DNA of 64,000 bases from Furcasterigmium furcatum (Eukaryota; Ascomycota; Sordariomycetes; Glomerellales; Plectosphaerellaceae), in contig BCIA01000004.1 of the NCBI GenBank assembly GCA_001599815.1, forward strand, positions 1,552,862 to 1,616,861, read 5' to 3'. A model generated the notes under the pieces. The model was not told where the DNA came from and did not search any database. It was given only the letters and a program-made list of their open reading frames with translations. The position numbers were made by a program, and so were the translations under genes. This document shows, one piece after another, positions 43,576-55,261 of this stretch. Numbering within the stretch: the stretch's first letter is position 1; every line of letters starts with the position of its first letter.

Positions 43576-45597
43576 ATGTGGACATTCCTCAGAGATCACA
43601 ACTACAATGTGTCGAAGCATATCACTTCCAACCTGCTAATGGCCGTGGTGGTCCTCTGCACGAGTATCTTTGCATTCGGTTTCGAGACATCTGTGCTTTC
43701 CACGATTCAGGCCATGGACCGTAAGCCCCCCTGCCCCACGGAAGTGCTACCAGGCCACGATTAGAGCATATGCTAACCTCTGAATCCGAACCCACAGATT
43801 TCGAGAAGAAGTTCGGCGAATGGAACCCGAAGACAGAGACCTACACCATCTCTCCCAGCAGACTCGCCTATCTCAACTCGTTCCCGCTCATCACGTATGC
43901 CATTGGCGTTGTCGTCGCCTCCCAGATCAGCGAGAAATGGGGCCGCCGCATAATCCTCCTGATAATGAACTCGATCTGCATTGGAGGCATCCTGCTTTCC
44001 CTATTCGCCAGTAACTACGGCGAAGCATTGGGTGGCAGGCTCCTTATCTTCATTCACGTTGGCATGGAGGCGTACCTCGTGCCGATGTATGTGGCGGAGC
44101 TCGTTCCCGCCGCAGTCAGGGGCTCACGTATGTTGACCAAACCCCTTCTGCAACAGGCCCGAGACGAAGGGTTGAGACTGACATATCTGTCTAGTGGTTG
44201 CTACCTACGCCTTTTCCCACATCTTCGCGGCCTTCATCGCGTCGATCATCACGAATTTCACGAGCCGGATGGATGGCGACGCGAGCTGGCGCATTCCGGT
44301 CGGGCTGATCCTGATGTTCCCGACAATCGTCATTGCGACTAAATTCCTGGTTCCAGAGTCTCCTCGCTGGCTGCTTCGCAAGGGGCGCTTTGAGGAAGCG
44401 GTCAATAACATCTACTATCTCCGAAGCGCTACCCCGGACTATCCTGCAGAGGACGAGGCTCGTCTTATGCTGGAAACAATCAACAATTCCGTGAGCCAGG
44501 GCAAATGGAGTGAACTGTTCAAGGGAACCAATGCTGTACGAAGCTATCCGATCATTTGGATTCAGCTTTGGCTGCTGAGACTGACATGTTTTGCAGCGCC
44601 GCACATGGGTTGGCATCCTCGCCGCAGCCTCGACACAGATCACCGGCCAGACATTCGCCAGCAACTAGTAAGACCCCTTCCAAGCCTCGAACTGGACAGC
44701 GCTGACTTGTACGCCTTTAGTGGCACGGTCTTCCTGAAATCTCTCAACGTTATGGATCCATTCACCGCCACGATGATCAAGCGCGGAGTCATTCTGGTCG
44801 GATGTATTTTTGTCATCTTGTTTGTCGAGCGTATCGGAAGAAGACGCCTTTGTCTCATCGTTGGCTCGATGTGCGCGGCATCGCTGATCATTATGGGCGG
44901 ACTCGGCACTGTCACCCCACGCCAAACCGGCACCTCCAACGGCGTTCTCGCCATGTCGATCTTGTTCCCGATGTTCTACATGATAGGATTCGGGTCCACG
45001 TGAGTAACCTGGCAGTCCGGATCTACGGACGTTTGAACCTTTGGGGCAACCCAGTGGCTGACATAGGCCCTCATAGCATGCAAGTCGTCAAGTCGGAGCT
45101 CCCCCACACAAGTCTTCGCGACAAGTCCACCATGGTTCATTGGAGCGTTGCCAACTTGTGCAACTTCCTCACAACATTCACTCTCCCCTACCTACTTCAA
45201 GCGCCTTACGCAAACCTGGGACCCAAGGTCGGCTTCGTATACGGTGGCATCAGCGTGGCCGTCATCATCCTAGTTTTTATCTACATGCCGGAAATGACCA
45301 ACAGGCAAGCCCCGCCCTGCTCTTTTGGAATTTCGGCCAAAGCTGACAGATGACAGATCTCTTGAGGAGATTGACGAGATGATGGAAGCCAGGGTGCCGG
45401 CCTGGAGGAGTCGGGGTATGTTCTCACGCCCCTGCGGTATGCACAGTAAAGATGCTAACCAAACCTGTGCAGAATGGAAGTCGACTGGCATCGGGTCAAG
45501 GCTGACTGAGCTGGACAATGGCAACAAGGCGGCTGCGACGGATAAGCTGGGCCAGGTTGTGCAGGTGGAGACCAGACCGGACAACGCCGACAAGTAG
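43576..45597 (+). CDS. MFS sugar-porter-family transporter
   Basis: Eight exons (43576-43720, 43798-44127, 44195-44535, 44597-44667, 44721-44999, 45077-45304, 45357-45415, 45473-45597) give 525 aa with about 12 membrane segments. Family motifs include 'SEKWGRRIILLIM', 'GRLLIFIHVGMEAYLVPMY', 'VPESPRWLLRKGRFEEA', 'QITGQTFASNYGTVFLK' and 'ERIGRRRLCLIVGS'. It is most like alpha-glucoside/hexose-type proton symporters. The cargo is not readable; its promoter partner, a cytosolic sulfatase, suggests a sulfated sugar or other sulfate ester. The sixth intron (45305-45356) has a GC donor (AGGCAAGC) and is required to keep the frame. Confidence 0.9.
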
Positions 45598-46865
45598 GCG
45601 TTCATATTCTCGTTCGGACCGTCTTCAGGATCTAGATTTCATGGCGGTTCCGTCCGAGAGATTCCTGAGGGAGGGTTACGCAACTGGGTGTGCGTTCCTT
45701 GTCTTGAACTTATTCTCGTTGATCTTTCTGCGGCGAGTTCAAGGTGTACATACTGGAGAGCTCGGTGAAGTACGGTCGAGAGCGAGGATAATGAGACAAA
45801 GCTCTTATTTCCCCCCATCTATACTTAAAGTCCTAATGCACTCTTGCCTCAACGTAATATTATTTGTTGTACAAATTGAGCGAGACATGGCTTCGGCGAC
45901 GGGCAGCGATTGTGGCGCACAGCTCCTGCGTCTATGGATATCCCTCCCGACAGGGACGCAAGGCAACATGAGTTTCCGGTCGACATGCGAGCGTTTCCCG
46001 TCCGAACGGAAATGCGTCGCGGGAAAATGCGACTCAGTCTTCTCTCGGACGAGGAGCATGAGGCGCGAGCGGCCGTGTTAGATGTCGTCACGGCCGGCGC
46101 TGGGACAGGGATAGATGTATTACTTGACGAACAAGGCACGCCGGCCGTGATATCGAAAGCCAGCCAAGTCAGGCCGTCGACCAAGGTGCGAGCCGAACAG
46201 GAAGTCGTAGCCTCTGCTGGCCCTTTCGGGGCTACAAGGAAGGATGACCTGCATGATCCCACGGGCAGATCGGCACGGAAGATTTCTGCCGCAGGAGACA
46301 AGAGTGACTTGTCTCTCGAACCGGCCAATCCATCCGCGTTACCCCACATGCACTGTAGCTTGTGTTGAGTGCTCCTGGGGTGGCCCCACCCCCGTGCATT
46401 CCCCCGGTCCCGCGTGCCCTCCGCCGAGACTAGAAAGCGGAAGCGCCGCCAGGGAAGCGGCAAGGACGGCAGGGCGGTGAATTCGAGCTACACATCCTGG
46501 GTCATGATGCTCCTACTTCCTAGGGAACTACCTATCTTAGCTCCAGGGGAGGAACAATTCTCCGCCAGTCAGTCGTCCTTCGTCTAAGCACATCATACAG
46601 AACCGACCGGTCCACTCCTAAAGTAACCTCGAGTCTCGCGGGCCAGGACTTCGTGATGGAAGGCATCGGCAAGGACTTGCGCAGAGTAGTCGGCCTACGT
46701 GGATATCACTCGTGTTTTACGGGTGCTTCAGGGTGCAGAGCGCTGGCCGGCGGGCTATAAAGGTGCCCTCACCTGCCCGCCCATCAACATGGCAGTTCCG
46801 GCAGCACCATTCCTTCGAGCATCCGCGCGCCACTACATCGACAAGCCAATTCCTCCTCGGACACG
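45598..46865. other. intergenic, promoter of the GH140-like gene
   Basis: About 1.3 kb. Frames of 204 aa (45849-46463, minus) and 152 aa (45910-46368, plus) overlap each other and show no motif. A TATAAA box stands at 46756-46761, 105 bp before the ATG at 46866. An out-of-frame ATG in strong context lies between them at 46789. Confidence 0.5.
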
Positions 46866-48515
46866 ATGCTTCCCAACCTGCACTACGGTGCTGTCTTGGC
46901 GTTCGCCGCCGCTCTCGCTCAAGGCACCTGCGTCAAGTGGACTCCCCCGCCCGAGTACGCCCTGTACGCCTCCAGCGATGGCCACTACTTCTAGACCGCG
47001 GACGGCAAGCCGTTCTTCTGGCAAGCCGACACCGCATGGCAGCTGCCGAACCGCCTTATCTTCGAGGAGGTCGACGTCTACCTCAAGGACCGTGCCAGCA
47101 AGGGCTTCAACCTGATCCAAGCCGTCGCCACCGATATCAGCAGGCCCGACGTGCCTGACCGCATGGGCTTTACGCCCTGGGTCGACAACGACCCCTACAA
47201 GCCTAACGAGGGGCACTGGAAGTTCATCGACCAGGTCATCGAGTATGCCTGGAAGGAGTACGGCATCCGTGTCGTCCTTCACCCAGCCTGGGGCAAGATG
47301 GCCCATAACGGGGAGGGCGTCGACGGCATCCTCGATGCCAAGTCTGCGAGGCACTTTGGCAAGTTTGTCGGCAAGCGCTATCCCTACGTGCCCAAGGTCA
47401 TCTTCGGTGATAACAACCCTATCTGGAAGAGCAAGAGGAATGTGTCTGCCGAGTACTTCTTTGGCGGTCAACTGTCCGAGAAGCTGGACGAAGAGTACGA
47501 CACCTGGGACAATAGGGACGTATGGAACGGCCTCGCCGAGGGCATCGTCGACGGCGAGCGCGAAGTACTCGAGGCCCACGGAGAATGGGGCAAGGAAAAC
47601 AGCAAGGGTCTCACGTACGCGCCTATTCTCTCGATGCACGGCCAGAACCAGTGGTTCAGGGGCACCGTCGACTCCATCTCCAGCTCCAACTTCGGAGATA
47701 CGGAGTGGCTCACCTTCGACACGGTTCAGTCCGGCCACGGGGACTCCCCCCCGAACGCGCCTATCCCCTGGTGGTCCTGCCGTCGCGCCTACGAGCCCGC
47801 GAAGCTGATGTATGCCGTTGGCGAAACCAAGGAGGGCAAGAAGCGTCCCGCCCTGGACAACGAGCCTCACTACGAGCACCGATGGAACAACGCCAGGTCT
47901 TACAACGCCGTGTGGAACGCGTCTGATATCCGTGTCGGTAACTGGCAGACGGTAAGCACCATCCGCGCCCTTCTCTTTCATTTTCCTTAAGCGGAGCGAG
48001 GCAAAGCTGACCGGCGGGCCGTCTAGGTGTTCACCGGCATGGCAGGCGTCACGTACGGCGCCAACCCCGTCTGGCTCATGACTTCCGAGCTCTACCCTGC
48101 CACCAGCGGCGGCCCGCCCATCCACTGGGATGAGGCCATTCACCTGCCCGGCGCCGGCCAAGTTCAGTGGCTCAAGAAGGCCATCCTGGACCGCGGTGAG
48201 GAGACCTACTTCGACAGGATCCCCGCGCAGGACATCATCCGGGGCGATCCCGGAATCTCCGACGCTCGGATCGCCGCCACGCGCGACCGCAACGGCTCCT
48301 GGCTCATGGTCTACTCCCCCAACGTGACATTCTCCATCGACACCAGCAGTCTCAAGGGATGCGACATTGACGCCAGCTGGTTCAGCCCCTTTAACGGAAA
48401 GTACACCCCCTTCGACTACAACCAGTGCGGCGGCGACAAGGTCAGGCGCTTCGAGCTGCCTGTTGAGGACGGTCATGACGACTGGGCGCTCGTTCTCGAG
48501 GCCAAGCGCAAGTGA
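46866..48515 (+). pseudogene. GH140/apiosidase-like secreted glycosidase with an in-frame TAG
   Basis: Two exons (46866-47951 and 48027-48515) read as one 525-codon frame except for TAG at 46992-46994 (codon 43). The first 20 residues ('MLPNLHYGAVLAFAAALAQG') form a good signal peptide. After the stop the DUF4038 barrel continues intact: 'TADGKPFFWQADTAW', 'DRASKGFNLIQAVATD', 'GIRVVLHPAWG', 'KVIFGDNNPIW', 'LSMHGQNQW', then the C-terminal all-beta domain ('ASWFSPFNGKYTPFDY'). Relatives release apiose-containing side chains of pectin. TAG differs from CAG by one C-to-T change. Because CTTCTAG is also a good acceptor, a rescuing 63-nt intron with a weak GTCAAG donor cannot be excluded. Otherwise no decay is visible, so the mutation would be recent. 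Confidence 0.78.
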
Positions 48516-49713
48516 ATGATCAAAGTAGGTCCGTAGGGGATCATACTAGTAGTTTGGTATTCATCGAGGCCAAGTGTCAAGTTTAGCTAGTCTGCAAAGA
48601 CAGCTCGTTCCGGTGCGCCCTCGCGCCCCGGTGATATCACGACACACTCCGCAGATCACTCATAACCTGTTCCGATGCCCTGATCTAGCACATACGACCA
48701 TACCCACTGGAAAACTCGGGATCCCGTCCGCTCTCCCATAGATAAGCCAGTGAGGGCTGGATTAGTAGTTGGGTCGGTGACGACCAGCGAATACCCGGTG
48801 TTGTATGTTTTTTGACTTTTTGTTTTGCTAGTGGCTCCACGATATGAATGGAGCTGGACAACATCGATACTTTTGCTGTGCGGGGCGTCGGCCGGCATGG
48901 ACTACCGCCACACATCAGCCACAGCTGGTCACAAATGAATTACTACCGAAGATAGTTGGGAATAGGGGCTCCTACCAGCGTCTCACAGAAGTCTACAGCT
49001 CTTGTACCAAACCGAAGCCACAGTCACACATTATTGCTTCACCCGGCTGGTTCTTTGCTCTGGTGGGAGGAACTCGCTTTTGGCCTAGATCGGAAGATGG
49101 AACCCTTAGCTGCTGCAGTTGCGCGCTCGCCCCGTGATTTTCCGCAAGCGAATGCCGCGCGACATGAGAAACTCGATAACCAGCCGTTACGTGTGATGCC
49201 TATTAGTTTTGAAAAGTCCTGTCACTAATCGCGAAGGCGAGCGTCGAGGTACAGACTAGCAAGCATGGTGGAGGGAGCGGCTGCAACAATGATCTAAATC
49301 TGGGTCGGAGCGGAGTCGAAGGCGTGGAGGGTTGCCACGATTAGGTCCTTTGTCCACCGTTCGGGGAGACTCAATGGCCATAACGTAGCATGCAACATGA
49401 GATTTCTCGGGGATCGCCGTCCAATCAAACCATTGGGATAGTTATCTGACGGGACTAGCAAACCGGCCCGGTGAGGCTGGGGAGCCCTCCCTCCGAGCCC
49501 CCGCACTCCACCCCGTATCTCCAGATTCCTGGGGCATCCCTGAGTCGCGTGCACTTCAGGGGCATCCATGGATGGGGTTAATAGATATAATTATCCTCCC
49601 ATCATCACTGCCGGATGGGGCCGCAAACATCTCGCCACTTGAGACAGAAAACGACTGACGCCGAAGCCTCATTCCTTTTTCCTTCACTCTTCTCTGTGCC
49701 ATTTTTCTCAGCC
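48516..49713. other. intergenic
   Basis: About 1.2 kb between two same-strand genes. No gene, RNA or repeat was recognised; the last 100 bp before 49714 are pyrimidine-rich and fit a leader. Confidence 0.5.
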
Positions 49714-51379
49714 ATGATGGACTTGGAAAATTCTGCAGCGGGTGCTGATACCAGCGGCCCGTTGCCGAATACATGGCACTACCGTCGCTGGAGCATCTTT
49801 GGCTGGAAACTCCCTTACTATGCATCTCCCACTTCGCAGATCCTCCTGCTGTCCTTCACATGCTTCCTGTAAGGCTCAAGCCCCACCTGCCATGATACAA
49901 CCGCTAAAGGTAGCAGCTGTCCAGGAATGTTCAACGCTCTCTCTGGTCTTGGAGGAGGCGGCCAGTTCAACGCAGATGTTGCAAACAAGGCGACCGTTGC
50001 GCTGTACTCCTGTTTCGCGACCACCGCCTTCTTTGGAGGTACCGTGTGCAACCTCTTAGGCATCCAGAAGACGCTTCTTGTTGGAACTCTTGGGTACGAA
50101 TGCCACCGTTTCAGCCCACCGGCCGCGGCCGTGATGCTAATTTTCACAGATACCCCTTATACGTTGGGTCGTTCTTGTCGTACAACCACAACCAGAATGA
50201 GGCGTTTGTGATCACTGCCGGCGCGATTCTCGGCATCTGCGCAGGCCTTTTGTGGACTGCTCAGGGCGCTATCATGATGGCCTACGCGTCCGAAGGCCAG
50301 AAGGGGCGTTATATCGCCATCTTCTGGGCCATCTTCAATGCCGGTGCCGTCCTTGGAGGCTTGGTTCCTCTGATTCAGAACGTGTCATCCACTCGGACCT
50401 CAGTGGGAGACGGTACATACATCGGCTTCCTGGCACTTACTCTTGTGGGCTGCATCAGCTCTGTTGCTCTGTGCAAAACTGAGCGCGTTATGCGTCCTGA
50501 TGGATCCAGGATTCCTGTTACTCTGCAGCCAACATGGAAGAGCGAACTAATCGGCGTCTGGAAGGTGCTTAGCGGCGAGCCTGCTCTCCTCTTGCTCTTC
50601 CCCCTGTTCTTTGCCTCTAACTGGTTCTACACCTACCAGTTTAACGTGAGTCCTCTTTCATACTACCTTGTCGTGCTTCCAATTAACTTCGGTAGGACGT
50701 TAACCTGGCGAGATTCAACATTCGTACGCGGTCACTGAACAACTTGATGTACTGGCTCTCCCAGATTATCGGCGCCTACATGTTCGGTTTACTCCTCGAC
50801 TTGGAGCGGTTCCGCCGTCGTACTCGATCGATCGCTGGCCTCGCGGCTCTGTTTGCCGCCACGATGGTCATCTGGGGCTGCGGCTATGCCTTCCAGAAAA
50901 CCTACACCCGAGAGACCGTTGCCAGCCAGGAAACCCCCTACATTGACTGGACCGACGACACTTTCCCCGCACCCTTCGTTCTCTACTGGTTCTATGGCTT
51001 CTTTGACGCCATCTGGCAGACGCAAGTGTTCCCCATAGCCTCCAATCCCCGCTAAGATGTCGCTAACCTGTTATCGAGCAGATATGTCTACTGGCTTATG
51101 GGTTCCTTGACCAACTCGAGCAGCCGCCTTGCCTATCTCGCCGGTATCTACAAGGGCCTTCAGTCTGCGGGCGCTGCCGTCATGTATCGCCTTGACAGCC
51201 TCGAGACACCATATATGACCTTGTTCATGAGCAACTGGATTTTACTTCCGGTCAGCTTGGTCATTGCCTTCCCAGTAGCTTTCTGGATGGTCCACGAGCA
51301 CAGCGATGTTGAGTCGAACCAAGAGCTTGCTACGTCTACCGAGGAAGTCGAGAAGTCAACTGCGGATGTAAAGCCATAG
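49714..51379 (+). CDS. UNC93-like MFS transporter
   Basis: Five exons (49714-49868, 49917-50093, 50150-50645, 50696-51021, 51082-51379) give 483 aa. About 11-12 membrane segments and UNC93/DUF895 motifs are seen: 'CPGMFNALSGLGGGGQ', 'GFALTLVG'-like 'IGFLALTLVG', 'AQGAIMMAYASEGQKGRYIA', 'WAIFNAGAVLGGLVPL' and, after splicing, 'FDAIWQTYVYWLMGSL'. Fungal members are plasma-membrane or endomembrane proteins of unclear cargo. The last intron (51022-51081) uses a GC donor (ACGCAAGT). The second methionine at 49717 is an equally possible start. Confidence 0.9.
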
Positions 51380-52035
51380 TTCGCTATTGGACTTGTCGGT
51401 GTTGAGTATAACTCCTGATGCTTACCGGGAAATGTCATACAAACTTTGTGGGCAGTGTTGGATTATGATAGATCGAGAATTTAGTACCCATCACTGGCCT
51501 ACTCCTCAACTGAGCTTCAGTGTACTTTCCATCTTGCCTGTCACAGAATCTTGATGCTGGAATCTGTCACTAAGAGAGAGCTATTGGGTCTAACGATTTG
51601 CCCAATAAGCTCCTAGTCAAAGGTGCTAGGCGCAGACCGCTTCCTTAGGAGCAGGAAAAGACAAGGTCGGGAGAATTGATAGGCTTCTTGTCTGTGCAAG
51701 ATGCGTGCAGTAATACAATCGTGTTACTCCTTGTATGAAACAGGGTCCGGGATGTCTCTTGGTTGTTCTATTGATGTCCTGTCGCAACTTCTTATCTTGA
51801 AGCGCAACATTCGTGATACTGCCCATACCTCGGAAGTTATTGCACCCCTTAGACATTGACTTGAAGCGTTGAATATGTCAGTCATATGCTTTGGAAGTAC
51901 TCTAGAGGTCTATGCATTCAACGGTTGTCGTTGTTGCTGATTCTCGCTTCTTTCCCTTGCCACCAGGGCGCCTGTATGAACACTTCTACGTGATGTATTG
52001 TCTGGATTTTGTCCTAGTCTGATGATGCTGGAACC
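51380..52035. other. intergenic between convergent genes
   Basis: About 0.65 kb of AT-richer 3' flanking DNA. No feature was recognised. Confidence 0.5.
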
Positions 52036-52836
52036 CTACAGAACCCCAGGTCCGGTTACTCCGTGGTGTAACTGACCGACCTTGTGATCCGTTTTGTTGA
52101 CAGTAAACGATAGGTATGCGCTCCAGAAAACCGCCACGGTATTCGAGACGAGGAGGCGGTACTGCAGAGGAACATAGAAGAAATTGAGGTAAGAAACCGC
52201 TGGAGCAGGATTGAATTAGCGAGATTGTTTGCAAATGCTCAGTTTTACGGTCAACTCACCCGGCCAGAGTGTATAATTCCGCAATAGTACTTCGGCGAAG
52301 GAATCCCGAACATTTGTCTGGGCTATTGACAGTCTCTCTCCAACAAGACCTTTGCTGGGCTGCAGTATCTCTGTCAAGTAGAACAGACCTACAATCGATG
52401 ATGGGGCAAAGATGACCTGGTCGGCAAGGACGCGGGCAATGACGCTACGGGTATGTGAGGAGAGTTGTATCCGCCTCTGAAGGAAGCGATACCTGGGTGG
52501 GCAACAGTTAGCGTGACGAAGATGCCAGCATGATCTGGGAAACTCACCATACGGCCATCGTAGGGCCCAAAGCAAGACCTCCAATTGCCGTCATTCGGAC
52601 TGTTCGTTGCCAGTCCCATCTTGGTAACTTCTCAGGGGTAACAACCGCGGAGGTTTTCTGGGCAACCACATCGCCAACAGCATACAGGGACTGAGGAAAG
52701 GACGGTATCGTTAGACTTGTGCAGATGGCCCGCTGGGAAGCTGAGAGCAGTGACATACAGCTGCAGTGATACTCTGAACAAGAAGTGGCCTACGCACGAG
52801 GGCGCTGTTGTATGCCTGGAAGAGACGGGAAGCCAT
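52036..52836 (-). CDS. Mpv17/PMP22-family inner membrane protein
   Basis: Four exons (52836-52759, 52690-52548, 52492-52260, 52199-52036) give 205 aa. The N-terminal 'LFQAYNSALVRRPLLVQSIT' and 'YAVGDVVAQ', central 'GPTMAVWYRFLQRR' and 'ADQVIFAPS', and C-terminal 'LWPAVSYLNFFYVPLQYRLL' with the family W-x-P-x-x-Q-like block are all present. Four short hydrophobic segments fit the family. Members such as yeast Sym1 sit in the mitochondrial inner membrane or peroxisomes and help metabolite or nucleotide homeostasis, especially under heat or ethanol stress. Every splice junction restores a conserved block, so the model is firm. It is divergent from the DUF1479 gene. Confidence 0.92.
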
Positions 52837-53276
52837 AGTAGCAGCTCTTGATCACACGGGGCCGTTGTGCAGGCCTCAGTCGACTGCTGGCCTAAAAGGC
52901 GAAAGGAAAGAAATACGCGCCGAAAACCACTGTTCGTGCGAAATCCACATGCCTGATGGAAGCCGCCGGTCAAGCTGCCGATGTCCGTTGACGTTGAGTA
53001 TCTCACAGCATATCACCTGAACTGCCACGGTGACGGGCCGACGTGACATGTTACGTTAGTTGTTGGCTGCCGCTAAGAGGCGGTTTGGTGGAGGCGGAAG
53101 CCCCGCGATGTGGCGCGACCTTTGGTGGGTGTCAGGGGCCCCAGCGACAACACTCCAGGTTTTCGGGGCGCGCAGATGCATACATATCTGGCGGCCTGGA
53201 GATGAGAATCTCTGGGGGTCATCTAACTTATTTCGGTCCAGCCTTGGCGCCATTGTAGCAATCATCGTTTTTGAAA
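52837..53276. other. divergent promoter region
   Basis: About 0.44 kb shared by the Mpv17-family gene and the DUF1479 gene. No clear TATA box or factor site stands out. Confidence 0.5.
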
Positions 53277-54858
53277 ATGCCTGCCCTCACATCTTCCCTA
53301 CTACGGAGGTCCCTCACACTCCGAGGAGCGGCACTCCGCGCGCTGGACCCCAGGGTCATCCAGTGTCACAGCAAAACCTTTGCTTCCAAAACACCAGGGA
53401 ACCGGTCAGAGGGCTCTATTGGCGATGCCTTTGCTTCGCTCTCCAACAATGAGATTGAACTTCCCGCACGCTTCGCGGAGCTGAAGCGGGGACTGATTGG
53501 GCAGAATGGCGATGCCATTCTGGACAGCTGGATGCGTCTTCTCAAACACCTTGAGAAAGAGACAATCCCGCAAGTCAACGAGCTCAGCCACTCGATCATC
53601 CCCGAAGTTGACTTCAGTTCAATCGTCGAGAACGGCGGTGAGCTGCCCGAGAAGGCAAAAGGGCTTCTGAAGGACCGTGGGACTATCATCATTCGGGGTC
53701 TGGTACCAGAAAAACAAGCCCTCGACTGGAAGCAATCCGTCCGGGACTACATCAAAAAGAACCCTTCTACCAAAGGCTTCCCAGCACACGACATCCAGGT
53801 CTATGAACTCTATTGGAGCAAGGCTCAGCTCGAGGCCAGGGCCCACCAGAACATGCTCCTGGCCCAGACAGCTTTGAATCTGGTGTGGAACAAGAAGCCA
53901 GAAGACCGCGTCGTCTTAAGGGAGCCGACTACTTACGGCGATCGTTTGAGAATGAGAACCGTAAGTACCCGCGTGCAATTTGGAAGAAACCATCTGACGA
54001 CTTCGCTGCAGCCCGGTGACAAGTCGTTCAACTTGGGTCCCCATCTTGATGGCGGCTCCCTGGAGCGCTGGGAGGATGCAGAGTACCGCAAATGCTACAC
54101 TGAAATCCTGCAGGGCCGCTGGGAAGACCACGATGCTTTCAACATCAGCCCAAGACTTGGTGCCAATGTTGACATGTACAACGGCCCTGGCGGCTGTTCC
54201 GCATTCAGATCATACCAGGTAAGTAGGACGTCGAAAGACCAAAATGTACCAACAGTAGCTAATTCGCGAACAGGGATGGCTTTCATTGTCCGAATGCGCT
54301 CCATCGAACGGCTCCCTTCGGGTATTCCCAGACCTTAAGGCTTCTACAGCTTACACTCTTCTGCGGCCTTTCGTGTCCCCGACCCCTGGCGGCTGGACCC
54401 TCGAGAAAAGCTCGTCCTTCTTTCACGGAGCCGCCATGGGTGCGGGACAAGAGCTCCTGCCCAGTTTCCACCCTCACATCAGTCCGACTGGCTTCATAAC
54501 AATCCCCACGATGCGGCCGGGAGACGCGGTGTTCTGGCACTGCGACGCAGCACACATGGTCGAGAAGGAACATCAGGGCAAGCAGGATGCCAGTGTCTTC
54601 TACATCCCCGTCGCCCCGCTCTGCGACATCAACGCCGACTACCTCAAGCGCCAGCGAGACAACTTCCTGGCGTTGAGACCTCCGCCTGACTTCCCAGGAG
54701 GTGTCGGAGAGTCGCGGCATGTGGACTCTGGCTCGGTCGGGGACCTGTCGGAGGCGGGTAAGCGTGCAATGGGCTTCAGTGCCTTTGATGTCAGCGCTGC
54801 GGCTACCACTGGGGAAAGGTTGGCGTACGATTTTGCCAGAAAAACCCTTGGATTCTAA
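53277..54858 (+). CDS. DUF1479-family putative Fe(II)-dependent dioxygenase
   Basis: Three exons (53277-53960, 54012-54218, 54274-54858) give 491 aa. The first ~35 residues are Arg/Ser/Leu-rich without acids ('MPALTSSLLRRSLTLRGAAL'), like a mitochondrial presequence. The DUF1479 core has 'GTIIIRGLVPEKQALDW', an H-x-D in 'LGPHLDGGSLERW' and a distal 'DAVFWHCDAAHMVE', consistent with a cupin-type iron site. Family members relate to bacterial YbiU and yeast-inducible Gig2-like proteins of unclear substrate. The first intron is 51 nt, has no stop and keeps frame, so retention would add 17 residues just before the H-x-D. Gig2-like genes are reported as GlcNAc-induced in Candida, which fits the neighbouring cluster. 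Confidence 0.87.
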
Positions 54859-55261
54859 ACGCCTGGGGAGAAGTAGCGGATGTGCCCGTGTACAATCAGA
54901 AGTAGCGCCAACATCTCATTGAATATTTCCCCGACAGTCGCAGGCACCCGCTCAATGCATTGAGGCCACCGTTATGCGTGTTATATCATAATGCTGAGTG
55001 GTTGGTTGGTTGAATTGCAAGTCCACAGCAGTCGGAAGCTCCCTCACACAGCAACTGCCTTTGCGTTGACCACGGGGTCGTGAGACTGTGTTTCGCTACA
55101 AATTTACCTGTGAATTTGTTATGGCCATGCCTCCTCTCCCTTCTGGGGGCTTAAGGACATACGGGGCCGGTCTTGGATGTCATCTGTTCAAATGATTCAA
55201 CAACCTCGAACCCCATTTCCGAAACCAGTTCAGAGAATTCATCAGGGATCATCAGGAAAAG
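54859..55261. other. intergenic between convergent genes
   Basis: About 0.4 kb between the convergent DUF1479 and Ngs1-like genes. No feature recognised. Confidence 0.5.

Noticed and set aside
36699..45597. A secondary metabolite cluster built around the oxygenase, regulator and transporter.
   Set aside because: No synthase (PKS, NRPS, terpene cyclase) is present in the window; the shared promoter motif links only the regulator, sulfatase and transporter.
46789..47115. Start of the GH140-like gene at the upstream ATG 46789.
   Set aside because: It is in another frame, encodes no signal peptide and runs to a stop at 47115; the ATG at 46866 begins a clear signal peptide in the right frame.
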